Shown: positions 28,798 to 37,333, numbered from the stretch's first letter. The stretch: 64,000 nt of DNA from Saccharopolyspora gloriosae (GCF_014203325.1 NZ_JACHIV010000001.1:6325501-6389500); one strand, 5' to 3'. The notes: generated by a model not told the origin, from the sequence alone. Translations and numbers: made by a program.

Positions 28798-29502
28798 TCA
28801 GCTCCCGCTGCTGCCGCTCTTGTTGCTGATTCCGAAACCGCCGCGCTGGACCGTCTGGCCCTTGGTGTTCTTGATGTTCGCGTCGGCGGGCTTGTTGAAG
28901 CTTCCACCGGACACCGTCTGCCCCGGGGTGGGCGCCGGAGCGCCGGGCGGGGTGTAGCCGTACCGGTAGGAGTTGTACCCGCCGATTCCGCCACCGGGCA
29001 GGAAGATCGGCATGAAGAACATGCCGCCGGAGCTGTACCCGCCTTGTTCCCGGACGTAGTTCTCGTCGCAGAGGTCGGGGTTCTGGGCCACCTCGCCCTG
29101 CTTCTCCGCAGCGCAGTACTCCTGCACCGCGTTCTGCTCCGCGCTGTAGGCCGAGCCCGAGTAGAACGCCGCGACCAGCGCGACCACGCCGACCGTGACA
29201 CCGCCACCGACCATCACGCGACGACGCTTCTGCGTCTTGCTCTCCTGCTCGGCGAGGGCGGCCTGGGCCTGCTCCTCCTGGCGCTTCTCCGCGGCGATGC
29301 GCGCCCGCTTCTCGGCGAGCGTCGGTTCTCGCGGCGTCGTCGATTCGTCCTGGTAGCGCATCCGGCCACGAGCCTGGCCCGCGTCCTGCTGCTCGCCACC
29401 TGCGTTCGCCTGCGTCACGTCGTCAGCGGACCCGCCCGTCGAGGGCTGGTCGCTGCGCTGCGGCCCGTCCTGGTCTGCCAATGGTCTGCCATCTTCCGTC
29501 AT
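28798..29502 (-). CDS. YgiB/DUF1190-like membrane protein
   Basis: 234 residues. A charged, coiled-coil-prone cytoplasmic N-terminus (AEKRARIAAEKRQEEQAQAA) is followed by one TM helix (VMVGGGVTVGVVALVAAFYSG). The extracytoplasmic region carries two cysteines (EYCAAEK, DLCDENY) and a Gly/Tyr/Pro-rich tail ending QRGGFGISNKSGSSGS, the RGGFG end seen in YgiB. Pairing with the YgiC-like ligase repeats the E. coli ygiB-ygiC arrangement. The function in either organism is unknown. Confidence 0.78.
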   Translation of the reverse strand: MTEDGRPLADQDGPQRSDQPSTGGSADDVTQANAGGEQQDAGQARGRMRYQDESTTPREPTLAEKRARIAAEKRQEEQAQAALAEQESKTQKRRRVMVGGGVTVGVVALVAAFYSGSAYSAEQNAVQEYCAAEKQGEVAQNPDLCDENYVREQGGYSSGGMFFMPIFLPGGGIGGYNSYRYGYTPPGAPAPTPGQTVSGGSFNKPADANIKNTKGQTVQRGGFGISNKSGSSGS

Positions 29503-29643
29503 AGCCCACTCCCAGCAGCAACACTACCCACCGTGCCCCCGCACGGGGTACGCCTTGCTGTGACGCAGCCGGACACGAATCGGTTTCAAAGCGATGCGTG
29601 AGCGCTTGAGCACACGGCCGGACCGACAGGCATGATGTGATCG

Positions 29644-30645
29644 ATGGCCGAGCGCAGCGACACCCAGAAGCACCGCCGGAAGCCCAACACCCGGCTGGTG
29701 ATGATCGCCGCCGCCATCGGTGGCGCACTCGTTCTGCTGATCAGCGCCTTGCTGAACACCCCGACCGGCGGTGGCGGCTCCGGCATCGGCGGCCCCGGCC
29801 GCGAGGGCGCCTCGCCCGCCACGCCGCCCGTGTTCGAGGCGAAGGCGGGCACCTGCCTGCACTGGACCGAACCGGACGCGAGGGACATCCGCCAGGTCAA
29901 ATGCGGCGAACGCCACCTCTTCGAGGTCACCGGCAAGGCCGACCTGAACGCCGATTTCGCGAAGACCGCCCCGTACCCGAGCGCCGAGCAGTGGCAACAG
30001 CTCAAGCAGGAACGCTGCACCGCGGTCTCCGAGCAGTACCTCCGCGGGCGGTTCGACCCGAACGGGCGGTTCTCCGTCGGCGCCTTCACCCCGAGCCAGC
30101 AGGGCTGGGGCGCCGGGGACCGGAAGCTGCACTGCGGTCTCCAGCAGCCCGGTCCGTCCGGGAAGCTCTACGCCAGCAAGGGCAACGTGGCGAGCCAGGA
30201 CCAGTCGAACACCTACGAGGTCGGGCGCTGCCTCGGCATCAACGGCACCGACGTGTGGGACTCGGTGGACTGCGCGCAGCCGCACTCGGTGGAGATCACC
30301 GGCGTGGTCGACCTCGGCACCGAGTTCCCCGCCGAATACCCGTCGGAGGACGACCAGGACGGTTTCCTCGCGACCCGGTGCGGTGAGCTCACCGCCGAGT
30401 ACGCGGGCAGCCCGACGGCGGTGGCGGACAAGAAGCTCGTGGCCTACTGGGACACGCTGCCGCAGGAGAGCTGGGACGCGGGCTCGCGGGAGGTCAACTG
30501 CAAGGCCAGCGCGCAGCTGCCCGACGGCAGCGGGCTCGCGCCGATCACCGGCAGCGTCAAGGGCGACGTGCAGGTCGGCCAGGAACCCGCCCCGCAGGAC
30601 ACCGCGCCGATCGAGCCCGGCGTTCCCGCCGCCGGGGAGCGCTGA
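29644..30645 (+). CDS. Septum-formation-family membrane protein (Rv3835-like)
   Basis: 333 residues. A cytoplasmic N-terminus and one TM helix (RLVMIAAAIGGALVLLISAL) precede two extracytoplasmic Septum_form-type repeats. Each repeat starts with a Cys motif (AGTCLHWTEPDARDIRQVKC; VGRCLGINGTDVWDSVDC) and has a conserved His (HLFEVTG, HSVEITG). It matches Rv3835 beside serS. ATG at 29644 is divergent from the YgiB gene. A cell-division role is suggested by the domain name but is not established. Confidence 0.85.
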   Translation: MAERSDTQKHRRKPNTRLVMIAAAIGGALVLLISALLNTPTGGGGSGIGGPGREGASPATPPVFEAKAGTCLHWTEPDARDIRQVKCGERHLFEVTGKADLNADFAKTAPYPSAEQWQQLKQERCTAVSEQYLRGRFDPNGRFSVGAFTPSQQGWGAGDRKLHCGLQQPGPSGKLYASKGNVASQDQSNTYEVGRCLGINGTDVWDSVDCAQPHSVEITGVVDLGTEFPAEYPSEDDQDGFLATRCGELTAEYAGSPTAVADKKLVAYWDTLPQESWDAGSREVNCKASAQLPDGSGLAPITGSVKGDVQVGQEPAPQDTAPIEPGVPAAGER

Positions 30646-30651
30646 TCGGCG

Positions 30652-31005
30652 ATGCCGGTGGAGATGACGCGGGTGCGCTTCGAGGAGCTCGTCGCCGACG
30701 CCCTGGACCTGGTTCCCGAGCAGTTCGCGACGGCGATGAACAACGTCGTGGTGCTCGTCGAGGACCACAACGAGGAAGATCCGTCACTGCTCGGCCTGTA
30801 CTTCGGCATCGCGCTGACCGAACGCGAGCAGAGCAACTACGCGGGCGTGCTGCCGGACCGGATCTCGATCTACCGCGAGCCGCTGCTGGAGATGTGCGAC
30901 AGCGAGGACGAGGTGGTCGACGAGGTGGCGATCACCGTGGTCCACGAGATCGCCCACCACTTCGGCATCAACGAGGACACCCTGCACGCCCTCGGCTGGG
31001 GCTGA
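30652..31005 (+). CDS. Metallopeptidase-family protein (Rv3836-like zincin)
   Basis: The 117-residue minimal zincin has the motif VVHEIAHHFGINEDTLHALGWG, an HExxH with downstream acidic ligand candidates. It is 6 nt after the septum-formation gene, so the two are very likely co-transcribed as in Mycobacterium. No signal peptide is seen, so it should act in the cytoplasm. The substrate is unknown. Confidence 0.88.
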   Translation: MPVEMTRVRFEELVADALDLVPEQFATAMNNVVVLVEDHNEEDPSLLGLYFGIALTEREQSNYAGVLPDRISIYREPLLEMCDSEDEVVDEVAITVVHEIAHHFGINEDTLHALGWG

Positions 31006-31018
31006 CCGGCCCGCGAGG

Positions 31019-31663
31019 TCAGTCGGGCAGGTCGTCCCACTGGACGCAGCGCCAACCGGTCTCCGCGCCCGAGTCCGCTTCGAGCACGATGACCCCGGTG
31101 TTGGGCAGGTACGCCTCGCTGGAGCGCCGCGCGGAGATCTCCCCGGCCAGCCGGTTCGCGACCAGCCGCACCATCGCGCCGTGGCTCACCAGCACCACCG
31201 AGCCGGTCGTGACGTCGTCCAGCACGGGCTGCGCGGAGCCGAAGAACCTGGTCAGCGCTTGGGTTCCGGTCTCCCCGCCGGGCATCGGCCGGTCCGGTTC
31301 GCCGTGGTGCCAGCCCTCGTAGATCTCGTCGAACAGCGCCCGGGACCGCTCGTCGCCGAGCCCTTCCAGCTCGCCCACGAAGACCTCGTGGGTGCCGTCG
31401 ACGACCCGCACGTCGAGGCCGTGGCGGGTGGCCGTCGGCAGCGCGGTCTCCTGCGCCCGCAGCGCGCGGCTGGCGTGCACCGACAGCACCTTCTCGGTGG
31501 CCAGCCGGTCCGCGAGGTCGTCGGCCTGCCGCTTGCCCAGGTCGGTGAGCCCGGGGCCGGGCGGGAGCGTGTCGAGCACTCCCCGCACGTTGGACGGCGT
31601 CTGGCCGTGGCGCACCAGCACCAGGCGCAGTCCGTCGGCGTGCGCGCGCAACACCGGGCTCAT
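31019..31663 (-). CDS. Histidine phosphatase family protein
   Basis: 214 residues. The phosphoglycerate-mutase-like RHG motif LVLVRHGQTPSNVRG supplies the catalytic His; the second His is in VVLVSHGAMVRLV, with Glu in the middle region (EVFVGELEG). It corresponds to Rv3837c. ATG at 31663 overlaps the pheA stop (ATGA) with SD GAAGGAGG. It is a broad-specificity phosphatase candidate. Confidence 0.9.
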   Translation of the reverse strand: MSPVLRAHADGLRLVLVRHGQTPSNVRGVLDTLPPGPGLTDLGKRQADDLADRLATEKVLSVHASRALRAQETALPTATRHGLDVRVVDGTHEVFVGELEGLGDERSRALFDEIYEGWHHGEPDRPMPGGETGTQALTRFFGSAQPVLDDVTTGSVVLVSHGAMVRLVANRLAGEISARRSSEAYLPNTGVIVLEADSGAETGWRCVQWDDLPD

Positions 31664-32589
31664 GCGACACCTCCTTCGCGCAGCCGCGCCAGCCAGCGGG
31701 CGGATGCTTGGAAAGCCTGTTCGGAAGCGGACGGCCGGACGTTCGCAGGCGAGTGGTCGGCCTTCGGGTAGGAACCGAGGAAGCGGACCTCGCTGCACCG
31801 CCTGCGCAGGCCGCTGAGCGCGTCCCCGATCCGCGCGTCGGCCACGTGCCCGTCGAAGTCGAGGAAGAACCGGTACTCGCCGAGGCGGTCCTTGGTGGGC
31901 CGGGACTCGATGCGGCTGAGGTTGATGCCGCGCAGCGACAGCTCCAGCATCAGCTCGGTCAGGGTGCCGACCTCGTCGGTGATGACGGCGGCGATCGAGG
32001 TGCGGTCGGCGCCGGTCGGTTCGGGCAGCGCGCCCGGCCTGCGCAGCAGCAGGAACCGCGTGATGGCGTCGGGCGTGTCGGCGATGCCGCGGGCGAGGGC
32101 GCTGAGGCCGTCGAACAGCTCGATCGCCAGCGGTGCGGCGATGGCCGCGTCCAACTCGCCGTCGGCGACCTCCTTCGCCGCGGCCGCCGTGGACGAGGCC
32201 ATCCGCACGTCCGCGTCCGGCAGGTTCGCCGCGAGCCAGCCGCGGACCTGCGCGATGGCGTGCGGGTGGCTGGCCACGGTGCGCACCTGGTCTGCGGTGA
32301 CGCCGGCGCGCACCAGCACGTCGAACTGCACCGGCACGGTCGCCTCGGCCACCGCGATCAGCGGGTCACCGCTGATCAGCGCGTCGAGCGTGGCGGGCAC
32401 CGAGCCCTCCACTGAGCTCTCCACGGGCACGCCCGCGGCGAGCACCTCACCGGCGCGCAGCGCGGCCAGCGCCTGCGGCACGGTCTCGTAGGGCAGCAGG
32501 TCGGCGTCGAAGCCTTCGGTGAGGATCCGGGTCGCCTGTTCGGTGAAGGTTCCCGGCGGCCCCAGGTAGGCGATGTGCGGCACGAGCAC
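31660..32589 (-). CDS. pheA: Prephenate dehydratase
   Basis: 309 residues. It converts prephenate to phenylpyruvate for phenylalanine synthesis. The PDT domain begins HIAYLGPPGTFTEQA and contains the catalytic TRF motif (AITRFLLL). The ACT domain (VGTLTELMLELSLRGINLSRIESRP) has the ESRP Phe-binding signature for feedback inhibition. GTG at 32589 or 32583 gives the family-typical start; an ATG upstream at 32643 would add 18 residues. It is translationally coupled to the histidine phosphatase, as in M. tuberculosis. Confidence 0.93.
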   Translation of the reverse strand: MLVPHIAYLGPPGTFTEQATRILTEGFDADLLPYETVPQALAALRAGEVLAAGVPVESSVEGSVPATLDALISGDPLIAVAEATVPVQFDVLVRAGVTADQVRTVASHPHAIAQVRGWLAANLPDADVRMASSTAAAAKEVADGELDAAIAAPLAIELFDGLSALARGIADTPDAITRFLLLRRPGALPEPTGADRTSIAAVITDEVGTLTELMLELSLRGINLSRIESRPTKDRLGEYRFFLDFDGHVADARIGDALSGLRRRCSEVRFLGSYPKADHSPANVRPSASEQAFQASARWLARLREGGVA

Positions 32590-32697
32590 CAGCCTACGGC
32601 CCGCGCTGAACCCCTCCCCCGACCCCAGATCGGTGATCATCATTCCCCGAAGGTGTGACCTACCCAATTACATTCAGTCGTCCGTTCCTGCGATGCT

Positions 32698-33303
32698 GTG
32701 CGGGTGACCGCGGATTCGGAGCGCTCAGCAGACCGAGCGGAACCGGAGCTCCGGCTCGTCCTCTGCGCCTTGGACGAGCCGCTGACGGCAGCATGGCGCG
32801 ATGTCGCCACCGACCGCGACAACCTCGACGTCCACCAAGGATCGGTGCTCGACCTGCGGGTGGACGCGGTGGTGAGCCCGGCCAACTCGTACGGGTGGAT
32901 GCGCGGCGGGGTCGACGCCCTGTACTCGCGCGCCTTCCCGAACGTGGAGGAGTCGGTGCGCAGCGCGGTGCTCGCCTACCACGGCGGGGAGCTGCCGGTC
33001 GGTGAGGCGCTGCTCGTGCCCACCGGAGCCCCGTCGCCCGCCTGGCTGGTCAGTTCGCCCACGATGCGCACTCCCGGCGAGGTGCTGCCCTCCGACACCG
33101 TGCACCCGTACCTGGCCGCGCGAGCGGTGCTGCGGCTGTGGACGCACGGGGTGCTGGAGAACGGGATGCGGGTGCGCGACGTCGTGCGCACCATCGCGCT
33201 GCCCGGCCTCGGCACCGGAGTCGGCGGCGTGAACCCCCGCCTGTGCGCCCACCAGGTCGCCGCGGCCTGGGACGAGGTCTTCGCCCGCGCCGACCAGAAC
33301 TGA
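32698..33303 (+). CDS. Macro-domain protein
   Basis: 201 residues. The macro-domain ADP-ribose site is visible as DAVVSPANSYGWMRGGVDAL, then GGELPVGEALLVPTG and ALPGLGTGVGGV. It is expected to bind or hydrolyse ADP-ribose derivatives in the cytosol. GTG at 32698 or 32704. It is divergent from pheA and followed by repeat copy C. Confidence 0.87.
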   Translation: MRVTADSERSADRAEPELRLVLCALDEPLTAAWRDVATDRDNLDVHQGSVLDLRVDAVVSPANSYGWMRGGVDALYSRAFPNVEESVRSAVLAYHGGELPVGEALLVPTGAPSPAWLVSSPTMRTPGEVLPSDTVHPYLAARAVLRLWTHGVLENGMRVRDVVRTIALPGLGTGVGGVNPRLCAHQVAAAWDEVFARADQN

Positions 33304-33335
33304 TCCACGGCTCAGCACCTTTTCCGGTCAGCTTC

Positions 33336-33505
33336 TTATCAGCGGCGAAGCCGCTGAGCAGTGACCAGCTTGAGCAAGCCGACCACCAGCGGGTTCTCAG
33401 CTTCCTTCTCGCGAGGACAGCTTTTTCCCTCGTGGCGGAGCCACTCGGGAAAAAGATCCCGCAGCGAGAAGGAAGCTGAGGTTCCGCCACCCGACCCCTA
33501 CACAG
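33336..33505 (+). repeat. Structured intergenic repeat, copy C
   Basis: Outer stem 33396-33412 / 33464-33480 is 17 bp and perfect (CTCAGCTTCCTTCTCGC), with a T for C change in the proximal half matched by A for G opposite. The inner stem is CTTTTTCCC / GGGAAAAAG. The CAGCGGC hairpin is at 33340-33356. It fills the gap between the convergent macro-domain and hsp20 genes. Confidence 0.92.
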
Positions 33506-33506
33506 G

Positions 33507-33974
33507 TCACTCCGACGCATTCCGAGCGCGAATGGTGACCTTGGTGGGGGTCGCCTGTTCCAGCGCGCCGCGCACCCGGACCTCCAGGACGCCGCGGTCG
33601 TAGTCCGCTTCGACCTGGTCACCGGTCACGCCCTTCGGCAGCCGGAAGCGACGGCTGAACGATCCGCCGCGGAGCTCCCGGACCAGCGCGCGCGGCGCTT
33701 CCGGCTCGTCTTCGGCCGGAGCGTCGGCGCGGGTGGTGCGACTGCCGCTGATCGCCAGCGTCCCGTCGGCGACCTCGACCGTCACGTCCTGCTCGACGTC
33801 CACCCCGGGCAGGTCCAGCCGGAACACCAGGTCGGCACCGTCCCGCAGCACGTCCGCCGCGGGGGCGAACGCCTGTCCGGAACCACCGCGACCGGCGAAG
33901 GCGCCGCGGACCAGCTGGTCGAACTCACGGTCCAGGCCGGTGAACGCGTCCCAGCCACGAACGGCAAGAGCCAT
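33507..33974 (-). CDS. Hsp20/alpha-crystallin small heat-shock protein
   Basis: 155 residues. The alpha-crystallin domain spans about 38-125 (ADLVFRLDLPGVDVEQDVTVEV, GTLAISGSR, FSRRFRLPKGV, then the edge strand GVLEVRVRG). The short C-terminal tail lacks a clear I-x-I motif, which may limit oligomer assembly. ATG at 33974. A HAIR-like HspR site lies 64-84 nt upstream, suggesting heat-shock control. Confidence 0.92.
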   Translation of the reverse strand: MALAVRGWDAFTGLDREFDQLVRGAFAGRGGSGQAFAPAADVLRDGADLVFRLDLPGVDVEQDVTVEVADGTLAISGSRTTRADAPAEDEPEAPRALVRELRGGSFSRRFRLPKGVTGDQVEADYDRGVLEVRVRGALEQATPTKVTIRARNASE

Positions 33975-34037
33975 CACTCATCACTCCCTCATCGAAGCCG
34001 GGTCATCACCGAAGCGGATGCCCGGTCACTGCGGTTA

Positions 34038-34058
34038 CATGAGCCTCAACGACTCAAC
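34038..34058 (-). promoter_or_regulatory. Candidate HAIR (HspR) operator for hsp20
   Basis: Read on the minus strand: GTTGAGT-N7-GCTCATG. The HspR HAIR consensus is CTTGAGT-N7-ACTCAAG, so 11 of 14 fixed positions match by my count. It lies 64-84 nt upstream of the hsp20 start. The spacing is correct; the right half is weaker. Confidence 0.5.
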
Positions 34059-34291
34059 TTTGCGGATTGTTCCCGGCGCAGCGAAGAAGATTCGATTCGC
34101 CGCCCACGACACTCCGCACTGGTCGCTGACCAGGGCTTTTCGCCGATCACCCGACCGGCACTCCGCGCGGAACCGGGAGCACCCCGACATCTCGCGCGAA
34201 CGGGACGCACCTGGAGTGAAGATCAACAGCAGAGCCGGAGCACCGGCACGCGGCGCGGTACGGTCGGGGCCGCGTCCACTGAGGAGGTCTC

Positions 34292-34810
34292 ATGATCGTC
34301 CGCCGTTTGGCCCGTCCGATGCTCGCTGCGATGTTCATCTACGGCGGCATCGGCGCCCTGCGCAATCCCGAAGCGCTCACCAAGACCGCTCAACCCGTGC
34401 TGGACCAGACGGTCGGGCGAGTCGAGGACACGCTGCCGGAGCAGGTGCCCACCGACGCGGTGACGCTGGTGAAGCTGGACGGCGCGGTCAAGGTCGGCGC
34501 CGGCGTGCTGCTGGCGCTCGGCAAGGCCCCGCGGCTGTCCGCGCTGCTGCTCGCGGGCACCTTGGTGCCGACGACGCTCGCCGGCCACCGGTTCTGGGAG
34601 CTCGACGACCCGCAAGAGCGCGCCGGGCAGCAGATCCACTTCTTCAAGAACCTGGGCCTGCTCGGCGGGCTGCTGATCACGGCGGTCGACACCGAGGGCA
34701 AACCGTCCGTCGCCTACCGCGCCAAGCACGGCGCCTCCCGCGTGGCGGAGCAGACCCAGCTCAACGTCAAGCAGGCGAAGAAGGCCGCCCGCAAGGCCCG
34801 CCGCCGCTGA
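34292..34810 (+). CDS. DoxX-family membrane protein
   Basis: 172 residues, four TM helices in DoxX arrangement (RPMLAAMFIYGGIGALRNP, VKLDGAVKVGAGVLLALG, LLLAGTLVPTTLAGHRFW, FFKNLGLLGGLLITAVD) and a strongly basic tail (KQAKKAARKARRR). Family members are linked to redox or thiol stress systems in mycobacteria. SD GAGGAGG precedes ATG 34292. It is divergent from hsp20. Confidence 0.87.
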   Translation: MIVRRLARPMLAAMFIYGGIGALRNPEALTKTAQPVLDQTVGRVEDTLPEQVPTDAVTLVKLDGAVKVGAGVLLALGKAPRLSALLLAGTLVPTTLAGHRFWELDDPQERAGQQIHFFKNLGLLGGLLITAVDTEGKPSVAYRAKHGASRVAEQTQLNVKQAKKAARKARRR

Positions 34811-34816
34811 CCCCTC

Positions 34817-34847
34817 CCGGGCGCGAACGAGACCCGTTCGCGCCCGG
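34817..34847. terminator. 13-bp terminator after the DoxX gene
   Basis: CCGGGCGCGAACG (34817-34829) pairs exactly with 34835-34847 around a 5-nt loop, starting 7 nt after the stop. Confidence 0.75.
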
Positions 34848-34899
34848 CTCAGGGCACCCTTACCTGCACGTCCGGTGGAGTCGGTCGTAGCGTGAGGAC

Positions 34900-35535
34900 G
34901 TGCCGGTACGCGTGCTGCTCGTCGATGATCACGAAGTGGTTCGCCGCGGCTTGCGGGACCTGTTGAGCACCGAGCCGGACCTGGACGTCGTCGCCGAGGC
35001 CGGCGGAGTCGGCGAGGCGGTGGTCCGGGCGCAAGCCGCGGAACCCGACGTGGCCGTGGTCGACATGCGGCTTCCCGACGGCGACGGCCTCGACCTGTGC
35101 CGCAGGCTGCGGGCGTTGCCGGTGCCGCCGCAGTGCCTGGTGCTCACCGCGTTCGACGACGAGCAGGCGCTGATCGGGGCGATCAACGCGGGCGCCGCCG
35201 GCTACCTGCTCAAACAGGTGCGCGGACGCGACCTGGTCAACGCGGTGCGCGAAGTCGCGGCCGGGCGCTCGCTGCTGGACCCGGTGACCACCGCGCGAGT
35301 GCTGGAGCGGATGCGCCGCGGCGCCGACCGCCCCGCCGACGAACTGGACGCGCTCACCGACCAGGAGCGCAAAGTGCTGGACCTGATCGGCGAAGGCCTG
35401 ACGAACCGCCAGATCGCGGAACGCCTCTTCCTGGCGGAGAAGACCGTGAAGAACTACGTCACCGCAGTGCTCGCCAAACTAGGCATGGAACGCCGCACCC
35501 AAGCAGCAGCCTGGGTGGCCCGTCGGCAGGGGTGA
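34900..35535 (+). CDS. NarL/DevR-type response regulator
   Basis: 211 residues. The receiver domain has DD at 9-10 (LLVDDHEVV), phospho-acceptor Asp55 (VAVVDMRLPDGDG), Thr (LTAF) and Lys105 (GYLLKQ). A LuxR-type HTH occupies about 148-195 (LTDQERKVLDLIGEGLTNRQ, KTVKNYVTAVLAKLGM). It faces a GAF-histidine kinase across a repeat element; the two are the likely cognate pair. GTG at 34900. Confidence 0.92.
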   Translation: MPVRVLLVDDHEVVRRGLRDLLSTEPDLDVVAEAGGVGEAVVRAQAAEPDVAVVDMRLPDGDGLDLCRRLRALPVPPQCLVLTAFDDEQALIGAINAGAAGYLLKQVRGRDLVNAVREVAAGRSLLDPVTTARVLERMRRGADRPADELDALTDQERKVLDLIGEGLTNRQIAERLFLAEKTVKNYVTAVLAKLGMERRTQAAAWVARRQG

Positions 35536-35568
35536 CGGTGTTCCTGGGCTCGTTTTGCTCGGGTGTCC

Positions 35569-35910
35569 GGGTAGCGGAACCTCAGGTGTCTTCTTGACGT
35601 GGGCTATGTGCTTCGCACATACAGGCACGGCCTACGGCCGCAAGGCAGACTTCGCTCCGCTCGCCCAAGGCACGGCTTCGCCGCGAGGCACGGCCTTCGG
35701 CCGCAAGGCGGGTTGTTCGCTGATCTTTTGATCTTCGTCTTGTCAGCGGCGGAGCCGCTGAGCAGCGACCGGCTTGAGCAAGTCGACCACCGGCGGGTTC
35801 TCAGCGGCTTCCTCGCGAGGACAGCGATTTCGCCGTGTAGGGAGCTACATCAGAAATCGATCCCGCAGCGAGGAAGCCGCTGAGGTTCCGCCACCCGACC
35901 CGCTAAGCAG
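35569..35910 (+). repeat. Structured intergenic repeat, copy D, with inverted end remnant
   Basis: Outer stem 35800-35816 / 35868-35884 is 17 bp and perfect (CTCAGCGGCTTCCTCGC). The inner stem is replaced by CGATTTC (35825-35831) / GAAATCG (35853-35859), and the tip by TGTAG-GGAG-CTACA, subtype 2. The CAGCGGC-GGA hairpin is at 35744-35760. An inverted end GGGTAGCGGAACCTCAG lies at 35569-35585. It lies between the convergent response regulator and kinase genes. Confidence 0.92.
35596..35718 (+). repeat. Companion hairpin-rich repeat module (copy 2)
   Basis: Begins GACGTGGGC and the perfect hairpin TATGTGC-TTC-GCACATA (35605-35621), then CAGGCACGGCC units with GGCTTCGCC and GGCCTTCGGCC palindromes. 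It is the plus-strand counterpart of the module at 15821-15978 and lies inside repeat copy D, between its inverted end and the main stem. Confidence 0.75.
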
Positions 35911-35932
35911 GCCGTTCGCAGAAGGGACCCAA

Positions 35933-37081
35933 TCAAAGCGGGACTTCCCAGGTGATTGTGGTGCCGCTGTCCGGGGAGGAGTGGATGACGCAGCTGCCGC
36001 CCGCTGCCGCGGCGCGCTCCTCCAGGTGGCGGAGGCCGCGCTTGGTGACGTCGCGGGGGATGCCGCAGCCGTCGTCGACGACCTGCAGCCGCATGGAGCG
36101 GGCCGAGCGGCGGATCCGGACCAGCACCGAACGCGCCCCGGAGTGGCGGACCACGTTCGACAGCGCTTCGCGCATCGCGGCGCGGGCGTGGTCGGCGAGC
36201 GCGACCGGGACCTCAGTGAGGTCGCCCTCGATCTCCAGCTTCGGCGGCCTGCCGAGCAGTTCCCCCGCGATCTGCACTTCGGAACGCATCGAATCCGCCA
36301 GGTCCGGGGCGTGCGCGGGCGTGTCCGGGTCGGCGGACCGCAAGGTCCGCACGGTGGCGCGGACCTCGGCGATGGTCTGGTCGAGCTGGTCCATCGTGTC
36401 GGTGAGCCGCGCCGAGTCCTCGGCGGCGAGCCGTCCGGTGAGCTTGCGGTCGAGCACTTCGAGCTGCATCCCCGCCGCGTAGAGCCGCTGCACGATCACG
36501 TCGTGCAGGTCGCGGGCGATGCGTTCCCGCTCCTGGTAGACGGCGATGCGCTCGCGGGCGGTGGAGCCCTCGGCGAGCACCAGCGCGAGCCCGGCCTGCG
36601 CGGCGAAGCCGGTGAGCACTTCGACGGCGACGCGGGTGAACGTGGGGGCGCCGCGCCGCCGGTACACGGCCAGCGCCCCGAGCCTGCGTTCCCGCGTGCC
36701 GAACGGGGCGACCGCGAACGGCCCGTAGATCCGCAGCGAGGACGGCACGTAGGGCGCGGTGAGCGGGTCGTCGATGAGGTCGTCGACCACGATCGGCACG
36801 CCGCTGCGGGAGACGCGGGCGGCGGCGGAACGCGCGGAGAGCACGGCGCCGACGGGGTCGCCCGCGGTTTCGGGCTGGGCGGGGTAGGCGGCTTCGACGG
36901 TGAGCCTGCCGTCGTCGGCGCGCACCATGACGAGGCCGAGGTCGGCTTCGGCGAGCGCGGCGGCGCGGCGCACCACCATCGGCAGCACCACGTCGGGATC
37001 GTCGGCGGACAGCGCCGCCTTGGTGATCTCGGTGGAAGCGGCCAGCATGCGCCGGGCGAGTGCGGAATCCATGGCGTGCAC
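35933..37081 (-). CDS. GAF-domain sensor histidine kinase (DevS/NarX-type)
   Basis: 382 residues, no TM helices, so a soluble sensor. A GAF domain occupies about 10-170. The HisKA_3 dimerisation box ERERIARDLHDVIVQRL carries the phospho-His193. The HATPase N box is AMREALSNVVRHSGA and the G box VVDDGCGIPRD. GTG at 37081 has GGAGGG 8 nt upstream; ATG at 37072 is the alternative. It pairs with the response regulator at 34900-35535. The signal is unknown. Confidence 0.9.
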   Translation of the reverse strand: MHAMDSALARRMLAASTEITKAALSADDPDVVLPMVVRRAAALAEADLGLVMVRADDGRLTVEAAYPAQPETAGDPVGAVLSARSAAARVSRSGVPIVVDDLIDDPLTAPYVPSSLRIYGPFAVAPFGTRERRLGALAVYRRRGAPTFTRVAVEVLTGFAAQAGLALVLAEGSTARERIAVYQERERIARDLHDVIVQRLYAAGMQLEVLDRKLTGRLAAEDSARLTDTMDQLDQTIAEVRATVRTLRSADPDTPAHAPDLADSMRSEVQIAGELLGRPPKLEIEGDLTEVPVALADHARAAMREALSNVVRHSGARSVLVRIRRSARSMRLQVVDDGCGIPRDVTKRGLRHLEERAAAAGGSCVIHSSPDSGTTITWEVPL

Positions 37082-37140
37082 GAGGCTAGCCCTCCGTCCA
37101 GGGACTGTCTTGAGCGTGGCTCGGGTGTCCGTCTTGGGTA

Positions 37141-37305
37141 GCGGGTCATTCAGCGGAACCTCAGTCGTCTTCTCGCTGCGGGGTCTTTTTCCCAAGTGGC
37201 TCCGCCACGAGGGGAAAAAGCCGTCCTCGCGAGAAGACGACTGAGAACCCGCCGGTGGTCGTCCTGCTTTGGTGGTCACTGCTCAGCGGCTTCGCCGCTG
37301 ACAGG
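37141..37305 (-). repeat. Structured intergenic repeat, copy E
   Basis: Minus orientation. Outer stem 37160-37176 / 37229-37245 is 17 bp and perfect (plus-strand CTCAGTCGTCTTCTCGC). Inner stem CTTTTTCCC / GGGAAAAAG and tip GTGGC / GCCAC are the subtype 1 forms. The CAGCGGC-TTC-GCCGCTG hairpin is at 37284-37300. It sits downstream of cydDC and upstream of the kinase, both on the minus strand. Confidence 0.92.
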
Positions 37306-37333
37306 ACGATGACCGGCAACGGCGGGCGAAGCA

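Noticed and set aside
28720-29601. Plus-strand frame of 293 residues opposite the YgiB-like gene
   Set aside because: High-GC antisense shadow; the minus-strand frame has a TM helix, the RGGFG end and operon linkage with the YgiC-like gene.
33361-33603. Small open frames translating the repeats into similar peptides (GQLFPSWRSHxGKRSRSE)
   Set aside because: The similarity comes from DNA-level repeat identity. The arms vary in a way that preserves base pairing rather than amino acids, and no start site or SD is conserved.
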